From: an uncultured Lachnospiraceae bacterium
Lineage (GTDB): Bacteria > Bacillota > Clostridia > Lachnospirales > Lachnospiraceae
Assembly (NCBI GenBank): GCA_910579935.1
Contig: CAJTVQ010000009.1
Span: 1 to 64,000 of the forward strand
DNA: 64,000 bases
Direction of reading: 5' to 3'
This document shows, piece by piece, positions 33,605-43,033 of this stretch. Under the pieces are notes generated by a model, which was given only the letters and a program-made list of their open reading frames with translations, was not told the DNA's origin and did not search any database. Numbering within the stretch: position 1 is the first letter of the stretch; every line of letters begins with the position of its first letter. The position numbers and the translations under genes are program-made.

Positions 33605-34456
33605 ATGAAAAAGAATGGCAGTGGAGAAAAAAACAGCAAAAAATTTTGGATGGCTGGAATTGGTGCGGTCATTGTATTGGCAGTGGGGATTGCGGCGGTT
33701 ATGGCAGTGACAGGAGAAAGAGGGGAACCACCGATCACGGCGATGTATGTTCCCTATGGCGAGGGTTTCCACATTTTTGTATCGGAACAGGCAGGGGTGT
33801 TTGAGGCAACATTTCCGGAGGAAATTTATGACATGAATGGAAATATGATTTCGGAAGAACAGCTGGTGAAAGGAAATATGGTGGAAATATATGGGAACGG
33901 CATCATGCTGGAATCTTATCCGGGACAGTATCCGGGCATTATGAAAATGAAAGTAGTAAAGGAAGGGAGTCCTTCGGATGCGGATGTCTATCAGGAGATT
34001 GTAGACGGGATCTATCAGGAGCCGGATCCGGCGGAACCGCCGGCGCTGAATTTGGAATATACCACGGATATGATGAATGCTGTCGTAATCGTAAACAGAG
34101 GCGGGTATGAATGGGTGTATATGGATAAGGACGGATCAAGTAATGCGGTAGTAGCGGATTCCGCTCATGTGCTGGACTGGAAAACGGGAGAAGAACTGGT
34201 GGATATTACGGTGAGTGAACCTTTGGAACTGACGCTTCATTTTTCCGCAGAGCCGCAGAACGTGGAAGTGATCCGGTATGATGCTTCCCTGTTGGGAAAG
34301 TCACAGGAGAGCCTGGAAGGGGAAAAGGTAACCGTGGAGAAAAAAGACGGGAAATGGACGCTTGCCGGCGTAACTGCGGGATATGTATATGATATCACGG
34401 GTATTTGGGAAAACGGCAGGGCAAATTACGGATTTATTACTTTGGCGCTGGAATGA
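33605..34456 (+). CDS. Membrane-anchored hypothetical protein (DUF3221-like)
   Basis: The start is taken at ATG 33605 (MKKNGSGEKNSKK) behind AGGAAGGGAATC; an upstream in-frame ATG at 33554 has no site. A single membrane helix at about residues 15-35 is followed by an extracellular part of about 245 residues. The segment GNMVEIYGNGIMLESYPGQ recalls the OB-fold-like DUF3221/YobA type, where a VxxxYxGxIxESYP pattern recurs. The C-terminal half is beta-rich without known motifs. No operon partner is seen. The function is unknown. Confidence 0.6.
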   Translation: MKKNGSGEKNSKKFWMAGIGAVIVLAVGIAAVMAVTGERGEPPITAMYVPYGEGFHIFVSEQAGVFEATFPEEIYDMNGNMISEEQLVKGNMVEIYGNGIMLESYPGQYPGIMKMKVVKEGSPSDADVYQEIVDGIYQEPDPAEPPALNLEYTTDMMNAVVIVNRGGYEWVYMDKDGSSNAVVADSAHVLDWKTGEELVDITVSEPLELTLHFSAEPQNVEVIRYDASLLGKSQESLEGEKVTVEKKDGKWTLAGVTAGYVYDITGIWENGRANYGFITLALE

Positions 34457-34663
34457 CGGCCTGTTACTTTCGGAAACGTTCCGTTAAGGAGCCGTTACAA
34501 AAATTCTCATAATGGCAGGAAAATTATGTTCTTACCTCTTTCATAGTTTATGATATTGTGATAAAATTAACATATTACAGAGTGGCGAGAGGATGGAAAA
34601 TGATATTTCCCAGACAGCAGCGACTGTATTTATTAGAGAGGTAATAAATTTAGGAGGTGTATT

Positions 34664-35872
34664 ATGGCAAAAGAAATGATTGCAATGCTTCTTGCCGGCG
34701 GACAGGGGTCCCGCCTGTATGCGTTGACAGAGAAACTTGCAAAACCGGCAGTTCCATTTGGCGGAAAATACCGAATTATCGACTTTCCGCTGTCCAACTG
34801 TGTAAATTCCGGAATTGATACAGTTGGTATTCTGACACAGTATCAGCCGCTGGTATTGAACGAGTACATAGGAAACGGTCAGCCGTGGGATTTGGACCGC
34901 CTTTACGGGGGTGTACATGTTTTGCCGCCTTATCAGAAGGCAAGTGGATCGGACTGGTATAAGGGGACGGCGAATGCGATATACCAGAATATTTCATTCA
35001 TTGAGCGGTATGACCCTCAGTATGTCATTATTCTTTCCGGTGACCAGATCTGCAAACAGGATTACAGCGATTTCCTGAAGTTCCACAAAGAGAAGGATGC
35101 GGAATTCAGTGTGGCTGTTATGGAGGTTCCGTGGGAGGAAGCATCCCGTTTTGGTCTGATGGTAGCGGATGAAAATGACAAGATTACGGAATTCCAGGAG
35201 AAGCCGAAGGAGCCGAAATCAAATTTGGCTTCCATGGGTATCTATATTTTTAACTGGGATATTTTAAAGAAATATCTGGAAGAAGATGAAGCGGATTTGA
35301 ATTCCGAAAATGATTTCGGCAACAACATTATCCCGAATCTTCTCAGGGATCAGCGCAGGATGTATGCATATCACTTCAATGGATACTGGAAAGATGTCGG
35401 AACGATCTCATCCCTTTGGGAAGCAAATATGGAGGTTCTCGATCCGGAACACAGCGGAATTAACCTGTTTGATGAAGACTGGAAGATTTACAGCCGTAAC
35501 AGCGGTATGACCGGACATAAGATCAGCGCGGGCGCTGCAGTGGAAAATTCCATGATCACCGACGGATGCCGGATCAAGGGTACGGTGAAACATTCTATTT
35601 TATTTGCGGGCGTGAAAGTAGAAAAAGGTGCGGTGATCGAAGATGCAGTTATCATGGGCGGTACGGTTATTAAGGCAGGCGCCGTGGTAAAACACTGTAT
35701 CGTGGCTGAGAACGTTACCATCGGTGAGAATGCAGTAGTTGGGGCAATGCCTACCGATGAAGAAAAGGGTGTCGCAACCATTGGTGCGGGTGTGACCATT
35801 GGCGACGATGCAAAGATTGGCCCTAATGCCATGGTGAATAATAATGTGGAAGGCGGTGGAGAACAATGGTAA
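34664..35872 (+). CDS. glgC: Glucose-1-phosphate adenylyltransferase GlgC
   Basis: The enzyme makes ADP-glucose from ATP and glucose-1-phosphate for glycogen synthesis. The 402-residue protein has the nucleotide motif LLAGGQGSRLYALT (about 9-22), the activator/substrate segment KPAVPFGGKYRIIDFPLSN, and a C-terminal left-handed beta-helix of hexapeptide repeats. Start behind AGGAGGTGTATT. Its last codons overlap the start of glgD by seven bases, so the two subunits are translationally coupled. Confidence 0.97.
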   Translation: MAKEMIAMLLAGGQGSRLYALTEKLAKPAVPFGGKYRIIDFPLSNCVNSGIDTVGILTQYQPLVLNEYIGNGQPWDLDRLYGGVHVLPPYQKASGSDWYKGTANAIYQNISFIERYDPQYVIILSGDQICKQDYSDFLKFHKEKDAEFSVAVMEVPWEEASRFGLMVADENDKITEFQEKPKEPKSNLASMGIYIFNWDILKKYLEEDEADLNSENDFGNNIIPNLLRDQRRMYAYHFNGYWKDVGTISSLWEANMEVLDPEHSGINLFDEDWKIYSRNSGMTGHKISAGAAVENSMITDGCRIKGTVKHSILFAGVKVEKGAVIEDAVIMGGTVIKAGAVVKHCIVAENVTIGENAVVGAMPTDEEKGVATIGAGVTIGDDAKIGPNAMVNNNVEGGGEQW

Positions 35873-37008
35873 ATTCAAATACGAGTGCACTTGGTATTAT
35901 ATTCCCGAACAGCTACGATGCGCTGGTACCGGAACTGGTGAATGTACGTTTGATGGCGTCCATTCCTTTCTGCGCACGTTACCGTCTGATTGATTTTATT
36001 TTATCCAGTATGGCGAACTGTGGCATTGACAATGTATCCGTGATGGTAAATAACAATTATCATTCCCTGATGGATCATTTGGATTCAGGCCGCGAATGGG
36101 ATTTGGTTCGTAAGAACGGCGGACTGCATATTTTCCCTCCGTTTGTGGAAAAGTCTTCCAAGCCGTTTGTAGGGCGCGTCGGTGCTTTGGCAGGTATTTT
36201 GAATTTTTTGAGGGATCAGAAAGAAAAATATGTGGTGATAGCGGATGCCAATGTGGTAGTGAATTTTGATTTTAATAAGATGATCAAGGCACATATGGAG
36301 AGCGGTGCGGATGTGACCGTTGTTTATAATGAGCAGGAGCTGCCGGAGAGTCTTTTGAAGTCTACATCCAATGATAAGGGATTTTATTATACCTTTAATA
36401 TTGAAAACGGGCGGGTGACAAGGATGTTTGTGAATGCCAGGGAGGCCGGCGTTCAGAACTTTGCCATGAATATTTTCATGATCGACCGTGAACTGTTGAT
36501 CGATCTGGTCAATACAGCGTTTGTCCACGGACTGGAATATTTTGAAAGAGATGTGCTTCTGCCCCGCATCAATAAACTGAACGTACAGGCTTATAAGTAT
36601 GACGGCTATGTAGCGCGTATCAGCGATATGAAAAGCTACTTTGATGAGAACATGAAACTGCTGGATGATTATAATCTGGATGCCCTTTTTGCAGGCTCTC
36701 CGATTTATACAAAGATTCGTGACGATAATCCTACAAGGTATATCGATGGGGCAAAGGTACAGAATGTTATGGTGGCTGATGGTTGTATCATCGAAGGAGA
36801 AGTGGAGAACAGTATTCTCTTCCGTGGTGTTAAGGTTGCAAAGGGTGCAAAGGTCAAGAATTGTATTCTGATGCAGGATACCGTAGTGGAAGCGGGTGCG
36901 GATGCCGAATATCTGATCACGGATAAAAATGTTACGATTTCAGCAGGTAAGGAAATGAAAGGAACGGATTCTTTCCCTGTTTATATTGGGAAGCATCAGA
37001 CTGTTTAA
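35866..37008 (+). CDS. glgD: GlgD subunit of glucose-1-phosphate adenylyltransferase
   Basis: The 380-residue GlgC paralogue lacks the N-terminal GGxGxRL nucleotide-binding motif, which reads LGIIFPNSYDALVPEL here. It keeps the FCARYRLIDFILSSM segment and the C-terminal beta-helix. In Firmicutes GlgD is a regulatory partner that raises GlgC activity in a heterotetramer. The start overlaps glgC. A terminator follows at 37046. Confidence 0.95.
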   Translation: MVNSNTSALGIIFPNSYDALVPELVNVRLMASIPFCARYRLIDFILSSMANCGIDNVSVMVNNNYHSLMDHLDSGREWDLVRKNGGLHIFPPFVEKSSKPFVGRVGALAGILNFLRDQKEKYVVIADANVVVNFDFNKMIKAHMESGADVTVVYNEQELPESLLKSTSNDKGFYYTFNIENGRVTRMFVNAREAGVQNFAMNIFMIDRELLIDLVNTAFVHGLEYFERDVLLPRINKLNVQAYKYDGYVARISDMKSYFDENMKLLDDYNLDALFAGSPIYTKIRDDNPTRYIDGAKVQNVMVADGCIIEGEVENSILFRGVKVAKGAKVKNCILMQDTVVEAGADAEYLITDKNVTISAGKEMKGTDSFPVYIGKHQTV

Positions 37009-37045
37009 TGACGGTGAACATGGAAGGATATAGGTAGAAATGATA

Positions 37046-37083
37046 AAAGAGGTGATAAAACGGTGTTTTTTCACCTCTTTTTC
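37046..37083 (+). terminator. Terminator of glgCD
   Basis: AAAGAGGTGA (37046-37055) pairs perfectly with TCACCTCTTT (37071-37080), followed by further T residues. It lies upstream of the MATE start at 37139 and argues against the longer MATE frame from 37040. Confidence 0.85.
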
Positions 37084-37138
37084 CCGCGGGCAGCAGGCCG
37101 GATGGGCATGTCTGTGCGGATATTTGGAGGAGATTGCA

Positions 37139-38515
37139 ATGCTGGGAATAAGCAAAATAAAGAATGATTTATTTTATAAACATATTTTCCAACTGGTATT
37201 GCCTATTGTTGTGCAAAATCTGTTGAGCGCCGCGGTCAGTTCCGCGGATGTGGTCATGCTGAATTATGTGGGACAGTCCTCCATATCGGCGGTTTCACTG
37301 GCGGCACAGTATGCTTCCGTTCTTTTCATGGTGTTTTACGGACTGGGTACAGGTGCAACCATATTGTGTGCCCAGTATTATGGGAAGGGAGATATGCAGG
37401 CGATTCAGGCAGTGGAGGGAATCGCCATGCGTTTTTCCCTGCTGATCTCCCTGCTGTTTGCCGGATGTGCTTTGTTAGTTCCGGAGGGAATGATGCGTAT
37501 TTTTACCAATGATACGGAACTGATTTCCATAGGAGCATCTTACCTCCGGTGCATGAGTGTCTGCTATGTATGCTGGGGAATTACGGAGGTATATCTGGCT
37601 GTGCTGCGGAGCATCGGAAGGGTGGTGATCAGTACGGCGATGAATGTACTGGCATTTTCCTTGAATATCCTGCTGAATGCGGTCTTTATTTTCGGGCTTT
37701 TCGGTGCGCCGAAGCTGGGGGCCATGGGAGTTGCCATAGCGACTTCTTTGTCCAGGCTGATTGAACTGCTGGCATGTTTTGCAGTGTCTTTTGTAAGCAG
37801 GGACATTAAACTGGATTTCCGGTATTTGTTTGCAAGGAATAAGGTATTGTTCGGGGATTTTGTCAGGCTGTCGCTTCCGGCGCTGGGAAACGATATCAGC
37901 TGGAGTGTGGCGTTTTCCATGTATTCTGTGATTTTGGGACATCTTGGGACGGATGTGGTGGCGGCCAATTCTTTTGTTATCGTGGTACGGAATTTTGGAA
38001 CGATTCTCTGTTTCGGAATGGCCAGTGCGGGTGGTATTCTGCTGGGGAATATTATTGGGGAAAATAAACTGGAGGATGCCGAGCAGGGGGCAAAGAAACT
38101 GATGAAACTTACGGTGCTTACAGGCGCGATCGGCGGTGTGATCATCCTGGCAGCTACTCCGTTTGTATTGAAATATGCTTCCCTTTCGGAACAGGCGATG
38201 CATTATCTGAAGTATATGCTGTTGATCAATACCTATTATGTAATGGGTGCCGCGATAAATACGACCCTGATTGCCGGGGTTTTCCGTGCGGGAGGGGACA
38301 GCCGGTTCGGATTTATATGCGATACCATTGATATGTGGGTTTATGCCGTACCTCTTGGTTTTTTGGCAGCGTTTGTTTTGAAACTGCCCGTTATGTGGGT
38401 ATACTTTCTGCTGTGTACGGATGAGTTTGTGAAATGGCCCTGGGTGATCAGGCATTATCGGAGCAGGAAGTGGCTGAATAATATTACGAGGGATGATTTG
38501 TTTGCCGGACAATGA
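37139..38515 (+). CDS. MATE-family efflux transporter
   Basis: The 458-residue protein has about twelve membrane segments and typical MATE motifs: LPIVVQNLLSAAVSSADVVML at the N-terminus and GLGTGATILCAQYYGKGD in the second segment pair. It would export cationic compounds or drugs by Na+ or H+ antiport. ATG 37139 follows GGAGGAGATTGCA. The frame is open back to 37040 but that part spans the glgCD terminator. Confidence 0.93.
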   Translation: MLGISKIKNDLFYKHIFQLVLPIVVQNLLSAAVSSADVVMLNYVGQSSISAVSLAAQYASVLFMVFYGLGTGATILCAQYYGKGDMQAIQAVEGIAMRFSLLISLLFAGCALLVPEGMMRIFTNDTELISIGASYLRCMSVCYVCWGITEVYLAVLRSIGRVVISTAMNVLAFSLNILLNAVFIFGLFGAPKLGAMGVAIATSLSRLIELLACFAVSFVSRDIKLDFRYLFARNKVLFGDFVRLSLPALGNDISWSVAFSMYSVILGHLGTDVVAANSFVIVVRNFGTILCFGMASAGGILLGNIIGENKLEDAEQGAKKLMKLTVLTGAIGGVIILAATPFVLKYASLSEQAMHYLKYMLLINTYYVMGAAINTTLIAGVFRAGGDSRFGFICDTIDMWVYAVPLGFLAAFVLKLPVMWVYFLLCTDEFVKWPWVIRHYRSRKWLNNITRDDLFAGQ

Positions 38516-38523
38516 AGGGATGG

Positions 38524-38550
38524 GATAATTCGGAATCAGTCCGAATTATC
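38524..38550. terminator. Stem-loop between convergent MATE and rubredoxin genes
   Basis: GATAATTCGGA (38524-38534) pairs perfectly with TCCGAATTATC (38540-38550). The following CTCATTTCTTCATTC is only moderately T-rich. Confidence 0.65.
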
Positions 38551-38565
38551 CTCATTTCTTCATTC

Positions 38566-38724
38566 TCATACCGGGCTGAACAAACTTTTATCTACGCCGC
38601 AAATGGGACATACCCAGTCATCGGGAATGTCTTCAAAGGCGGTGCCGGGTGCAATGCCGTTTTCGGGATCTCCTGTTTCCGGATCATACGTGTACCCGCA
38701 GGGGTCGCATACATATTTCTGCAT
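38566..38724 (-). CDS. Rubredoxin
   Basis: The 52-residue iron protein starts at ATG 38724 (MQKYVCDPCGYTYDPETGD) behind AGGAGTATAGGAAG; the frame is open upstream but only this part is rubredoxin. The four iron-binding cysteines are in CDPCGY and CPICGV. It carries electrons to oxygen- and peroxide-reducing enzymes such as the rubrerythrin (40361) and flavodiiron protein (50329). Confidence 0.95.
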   Translation of the reverse strand: MQKYVCDPCGYTYDPETGDPENGIAPGTAFEDIPDDWVCPICGVDKSLFSPV

Positions 38725-39007
38725 CTTCCTATACTCCTTTTCCTTATGTGATGGTTTATAGATAATATTTGTTATTTTAACGGTTTTATTCAGAAGTCCG
38801 GTATTTTTTACCGGATATGGCGGAAAAAACGCAGTTTTCCGGCAAATGCAACTGCCGGTTGACATATTTCAAAGCGCGATTAGTAGCGGGCAACCGTGTT
38901 TTTTGCTATGATAAAAACACCTTAAGGCAGGAACCGATTGGTTTCGTAATTACATTATAACAAGATAACAGAGACGATCGAAAATAACAGAATAGTGAGG
39001 TAAGAAT
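38725..39007. other. Divergent regulatory region, rubredoxin / XRE regulator
   Basis: This is a 283-base AT-rich spacer. TTGACA at about 38859 lacks a good -10 at the right distance, so no promoter is called. No gene is seen. Confidence 0.35.
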
Positions 39008-39994
39008 ATGATCTTGGCAGAAAAAATAACTATGCTCCGCAAAAAGAACGGCTGGTCACAGGAAGATTTGGCAATGAAACTGGATATTTCACGGCAGTCG
39101 GTTTCCAAATGGGAAAGTACCGCCTCCATTCCGGATTTGGATAAAGTCATAAAGCTCAGCCAAATATTCGGGGTAAGTACGGATTATTTATTAAAAGATG
39201 AAATGGAAGAGACGGAAGGAACGGTGACGGATAGTTTTCATGAGGAAAAGTCTGCAGCACGGAAGGTATCTTTGGAAGAAGCCAATGAGTATATGAACCT
39301 GACAGTCAGGGAATCCGTTAAGATTGCGGCAGCGGTATTTGCATGTATTATTTCTCCGGTCTTACTTATTTTATTAGGAGGATATTCCGAATATGGTCCG
39401 GTACAGATTTCCGAAAATGCAGCAGGGGGAATCGGTGTGATCGTTCTGCTTTTGATAGTGGCAGGAGCCGTTTCGGTATTTATCGTAAGCGGAATGAAAC
39501 TCTCGCCTTATGAGTTTTTGGAAAAAGAGTGCATTGCACTGGAATACGGTATCGCGGGTATTGTGGAGAAGAAAAAAGAAAATTTTGAACCGGTTTACAG
39601 GAAATGTGTGGTTGCAGGCACTTTATTGTGCATCGTAAGCTGTATTCCGCTTTTCGTAGCTGCGGCTTTTGACGCGCCGGATATGGTTTATCTTTACTGT
39701 GTATCGTTTCTTTTATTTATCGTGGCAGTGGGAGTATTTCTGTTTGTCTGGTCGGGGTCGATTTGGGGAAGCTACCAGAAACTTTTGGAAGAAGGGGATT
39801 ATTCCGTTGAGAAAAAGACGGAGAATAAGAAGAACAGAAGACTTGCACAGGTATACTGGTGCACCGTTACCGCTGTTTATCTGGGTATCAGTCTCTATAC
39901 AATGAAATGGGGTATTACATGGATCATCTGGGTATGTGCGGGCGTATTTTATGCGGCTGTCTGCGGGATTGCGGCGATGATAAGGAGAGAATAG
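39008..39994 (+). CDS. XRE-family regulator with membrane domain
   Basis: Residues 1-65 are a lambda-repressor-type helix-turn-helix (LRKKNGWSQEDLAMKLDISR, then VSKWESTASIPDLDKVI). A charged linker follows, and from about 97 four to six hydrophobic segments (VFACIISPVLLILLGG and onward). DNA-binding domains fused to membrane segments are common in Firmicutes, probably for sensing envelope stress. Target genes are not evident. Start behind GTGAGGTAAGAAT. Confidence 0.88.
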   Translation: MILAEKITMLRKKNGWSQEDLAMKLDISRQSVSKWESTASIPDLDKVIKLSQIFGVSTDYLLKDEMEETEGTVTDSFHEEKSAARKVSLEEANEYMNLTVRESVKIAAAVFACIISPVLLILLGGYSEYGPVQISENAAGGIGVIVLLLIVAGAVSVFIVSGMKLSPYEFLEKECIALEYGIAGIVEKKKENFEPVYRKCVVAGTLLCIVSCIPLFVAAAFDAPDMVYLYCVSFLLFIVAVGVFLFVWSGSIWGSYQKLLEEGDYSVEKKTENKKNRRLAQVYWCTVTAVYLGISLYTMKWGITWIIWVCAGVFYAAVCGIAAMIRRE

Positions 39995-40035
39995 ATACCA
40001 TATGTCAGAAAACACAAAGAAGCAGTAAAACAACG

Positions 40036-40066
40036 GGCAGCGGCATTTCTTTATAATGCCGCTGCC
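40036..40066. terminator. Bidirectional terminator
   Basis: GGCAGCGGCATT (40036-40047) pairs perfectly with AATGCCGCTGCC (40055-40066), a 12-bp stem with a 7-base loop. It is followed by TGTCTTTCCC on the plus strand. It separates the XRE regulator and the convergent perR-rubrerythrin-rubredoxin cluster. Confidence 0.75.
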
Positions 40067-40126
40067 TGTCTTTCCCTGGTATTCATAACAGAATCAGGAA
40101 ATGGTTTGTTCCCATATATACATGAT

Positions 40127-40300
40127 TTAATTGTAGTTCTCAATGCAGGGCTGGAACATATCCTTGCTTACGCCGCACAGGGGACAGCACCAGTCAGCCG
40201 GAAGATCTTCAAATGCGGTGCCGGGAGCAATGCCGTGCTCAGGATCTCCTTTTTCAGGGTCATATGTGTATCCACAGGGATTGCAAAAATATTTCTTCAT
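40127..40300 (-). CDS. Second rubredoxin
   Basis: The 57-residue protein (MKKYFCNPCGYTYDPEKGD at the start) has iron-binding cysteines in CNPCGY and CPLCGV. An extra cysteine precedes the tryptophan-side CxxC (DWCCPLC) and another lies near the C-terminus (QPCIENYN). It is closely similar to the rubredoxin at 38566 and lies 60 bases downstream of rubrerythrin on the same strand, so it is the likely electron donor. The ribosome binding site is AAGGAGACT. Confidence 0.93.
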   Translation of the reverse strand: MKKYFCNPCGYTYDPEKGDPEHGIAPGTAFEDLPADWCCPLCGVSKDMFQPCIENYN

Positions 40301-40360
40301 ATTCGTTAGTCTCCTTATCTGTAATTTTAACTTGGAATAGATCGTTTAAATGTCTGTGTT

Positions 40361-40900
40361 TTAGTTAAAATATCTCTTCAATAATCCTTCGAAAGCCTTA
40401 CCGTGTCTTGCCTCGTCGCGGGCCATCTCATGAACGGTGTCATGGATAGCATCCAGGTTAGCGGCTTTTGCTCTCTTGGCAAGGTCAAATTTACCTGCGG
40501 TTGCGCCGTTCTCAGCTTCCACTCTCATCTCAAGGTTCTTCTTTGTGGAGTCGGTTACTACTTCGCCTAACAGCTCTGCAAATTTAGCAGCATGTTCTGC
40601 TTCTTCCCATGCAGCTTTTTCCCAGTAAAGACCGATTTCCGGATATCCTTCCCTGTGAGCTACCCTTGCCATGGCAAGATACATACCTACTTCCGTGCAT
40701 TCGCCGTTAAAGTTAGCCCTTAAATCTGCAAGAATATCTTCGCTGACACCCTGTGCCACACCTACCACATGTTCAGCAGCCCATGTTTTCCCGTCTGCCT
40801 GCTCTGTGAATTTCTCAGCGGGTGCATTGCACTGGGGGCACTTCTCCGGTGCGGAATCTCCTTCATGAACATAACCGCATACCTGACATACAAATTTCAT
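40361..40900 (-). CDS. Rubrerythrin with N-terminal rubredoxin domain
   Basis: The 179-residue protein has its rubredoxin-type iron centre at the N-terminus (CQVCGYVHEG and CPQCNAPAE). A ferritin-like four-helix di-iron domain follows, with ligand motifs such as WEEAEHAAKF and MARDEARHGKAFEG. The order is reversed compared with classical rubrerythrin and is common in Clostridia (reverse rubrerythrin). It reduces hydrogen peroxide, and oxygen in some species. It lies between perR and a rubredoxin gene and is likely PerR-controlled. Start behind AAAAGGAGAATGTATT. Confidence 0.95.
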   Translation of the reverse strand: MKFVCQVCGYVHEGDSAPEKCPQCNAPAEKFTEQADGKTWAAEHVVGVAQGVSEDILADLRANFNGECTEVGMYLAMARVAHREGYPEIGLYWEKAAWEEAEHAAKFAELLGEVVTDSTKKNLEMRVEAENGATAGKFDLAKRAKAANLDAIHDTVHEMARDEARHGKAFEGLLKRYFN

Positions 40901-41010
40901 AATACATTCTCCTTTTCTTGTATATTTTTATTTGTAATGGTCCGGCGGCGCCGCCGTATGTAGGGATTGCGGGGCCTCGGACCTATACTTATCGGATTTT
41001 CTGGCAGGAC

Positions 41011-41403
41011 TTATGCCTGCAGTTTTTTACAGCAGTCACCGCATGTTCCGTAAAAATATGTGACATGACCATCTACTTTTCCGTCAAAATGTCTGCCGGC
41101 TGTTTCCGAGATGTAGTCAATGCTCTCCATCTCCAAATCCAGTACGCTGCCGCAATGGGTACAGATGAAATGGTTATGCGGAACCGTATCGGCATCAAAA
41201 TGATCCACGCCGTCTCCTAAACGAAGTCTCTGTATTTCACCAGTGTCGGAAAGCAGGGTAAGATTGCGGTATACCGTACCAAGACTGATATTGGGATACT
41301 GCTGTCTGACATTCATGTAGACAACGTCGGCGGTGGGATGGTCTTTTCTGGTGCAGAGAAAATTTTTGATAAGTTCCCGCTGCCGGCTGTATTTCTGCGC
41401 CAT
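41011..41403 (-). CDS. perR: Fur-family repressor, probably PerR
   Basis: The 130-residue protein has an N-terminal winged helix (DVVYMNVRQQYPNISLGTVYRNL) and metal sites HNHFICTHCGSV and CGDCCKKL. The CxxC pairs build the structural zinc site of PerR/Fur. Its linkage to rubrerythrin and rubredoxin and its own operator favour PerR, the peroxide sensor, over the iron sensor Fur. Start at 41403 behind GAAGGAGGAGCAGT. Confidence 0.88.
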   Translation of the reverse strand: MAQKYSRQRELIKNFLCTRKDHPTADVVYMNVRQQYPNISLGTVYRNLTLLSDTGEIQRLRLGDGVDHFDADTVPHNHFICTHCGSVLDLEMESIDYISETAGRHFDGKVDGHVTYFYGTCGDCCKKLQA

Positions 41404-41422
41404 ACTGCTCCTCCTTCAAAAT

Positions 41423-41437
41423 CAGTAATGATTACTG
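41423..41437. promoter_or_regulatory. Palindromic 7-1-7 operator of Fur/PerR type
   Basis: CAGTAAT-G-ATTACTG is a perfect 7-1-7 inverted repeat, the geometry of Per/Fur boxes. It overlaps the expected transcription start of perR, so autorepression is likely. Confidence 0.7.
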
Positions 41438-41442
41438 TTTTT

Positions 41443-41470
41443 ATTATAATGAAAATTTCACAAAAGTCAA
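41443..41470 (-). promoter_or_regulatory. perR: Sigma-A promoter of perR
   Basis: On the minus strand TTGACT (41470-41465) and TATAAT (41448-41443) are 16 bp apart. The start of transcription would fall in the operator at 41423-41437. Confidence 0.75.
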
Positions 41471-41551
41471 TACCATTTTACAAAGTTTTAATAAGTTTGC
41501 CATAAAACTTATGATATAATCGGATTAGTAGGAAAGGCGAAGGAAAAAGGC

Positions 41552-43033
41552 ATGAAATTTAAGACAAGACTGCTGATCACTTTTTTAACGATCGTATTGC
41601 TGCCGCTTGTCCTAACCGCAGTGGCATATTTCAGCATAGGCAGTTATCTGCTGAATGCGGAGAGGGAATTCGGCATGGTAAACTCGGACTATACGATGCT
41701 GTCTGACCCGATGCACGGCTTCGAGCAGATATCGGAAGAGATGTTCGAGGAGGTAAAAGAGCAGATCGCATTGGATGCGGGGAAGTTAGAGGATAACGAA
41801 TATCTGTCAAAGCTGAATAAAAAGATAGAGGATAAGGCTTCGTATATTATTGTGCGGAAGGGGAGCAATATCTATTATGCAGGAAACGATGCGGCAGCCC
41901 AGAAGATATTCAGCCGTCTGCCGCGGTACGGATATTCCAGTGAAGGCAGCGGTTCCAGTTATTATTACGACAGCATGTCAAAACTGGTGAAGCAGCTGGA
42001 TTTCATTTTTCCGGACGGAACGGAAGGTAGCATTTTCATTGTCACGAAAGTAAATTCCCTCATATCGAAACAGCTTTTGGTGGATATGTTTATTGCCATT
42101 GTAATCATATTGGTTTTTACCAGTCTGATGCTGACAAGGTGGATCTCCATGGGAGTGTTTCTTCCTGTAAATGAACTGAATACGGCGATGAAGAACATTG
42201 CCGGCGGGAATTTGGAATATGTGCTGAATACGGACAATAAAGGGGAAATCGGTGAGCTGTACAGAAATTATGAAGATATGCGGCTCAGACTGAAGGAATC
42301 TACGGATGAGAAATTCCAGCATGAAAAGCAGAATCGAGAATTGATCAGTAATATATCCCATGACTTAAAGACGCCGATTACGGCAATCAAAGGTTATGTG
42401 GAGGGAATCATGGACGGGGTGGCCGATACGCCTGAGAAAATGGATAAATATATTAAGACCATTTATAATAAGGCGAATGATATGGACCGGCTGATAAACG
42501 AACTGACCATTTATTCGGGTATTGACAACAACCGGATTCCCTATCATTTTCACCGCATCAACGTGGCAGATTATTTTGGAGACTGCGTGGAGGAAGTAGG
42601 GCTGGACTTGGACTCCAAGAATATTGAACTGAATTATGCCAATCTGGTTTCGCCCGATACGGTAATCATAGCGGATCCTGAGCAGGTGAAACGGGTCATC
42701 AATAATATTATCGGAAACAGCATTAAGTATATGGATAAGGAAAAGGGAGTAATCGATATCCGCATCCTGGATGAAGTTGACTCTATCCGGGTGGAGATAG
42801 AAGATAACGGAAAAGGCATAGCGGCCAAGGATCTTCCGAATATATTTGAACGGTTTTACCGTACGGATGCGTCCCGCAATTCTTCTAAGGGAGGGAGCGG
42901 AATCGGTCTTTCCATTGTAAAAAAAATTGTAGAAGACCACGGCGGTTATATATGGGCTACCAGTAAGGAAGGGGAAGGTACATGCCTGCATTTTGTATTC
43001 CGGAAATATTCCGAAATGAAGAATCATGTATAG
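41552..43033 (+). CDS. Sensor histidine kinase (HAMP, HisKA, HATPase)
   Basis: The 493-residue kinase has a first membrane helix at about 7-28, an extracellular loop to about 172, and a second helix (VDMFIAIVIILVFTSLML). A HAMP domain and the phosphorylation motif NISHDLKTPITAIKGYVEG near residue 270 follow. The ATP domain has NNIIGNSIKYM, DNGKGI and GGSGIGLSIVKK. It would pass its phosphate to the OmpR-type regulator encoded next. The gene order, kinase before regulator, is less common. The signal is unknown. Start behind GAAGGAAAAAGGC. Confidence 0.93.
   Translation: MKFKTRLLITFLTIVLLPLVLTAVAYFSIGSYLLNAEREFGMVNSDYTMLSDPMHGFEQISEEMFEEVKEQIALDAGKLEDNEYLSKLNKKIEDKASYIIVRKGSNIYYAGNDAAAQKIFSRLPRYGYSSEGSGSSYYYDSMSKLVKQLDFIFPDGTEGSIFIVTKVNSLISKQLLVDMFIAIVIILVFTSLMLTRWISMGVFLPVNELNTAMKNIAGGNLEYVLNTDNKGEIGELYRNYEDMRLRLKESTDEKFQHEKQNRELISNISHDLKTPITAIKGYVEGIMDGVADTPEKMDKYIKTIYNKANDMDRLINELTIYSGIDNNRIPYHFHRINVADYFGDCVEEVGLDLDSKNIELNYANLVSPDTVIIADPEQVKRVINNIIGNSIKYMDKEKGVIDIRILDEVDSIRVEIEDNGKGIAAKDLPNIFERFYRTDASRNSSKGGSGIGLSIVKKIVEDHGGYIWATSKEGEGTCLHFVFRKYSEMKNHV

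Noticed and set aside
37475..38512. A 345-codon minus-strand open frame
   Set aside because: It is antisense to the MATE gene and has no protein features beyond base composition.
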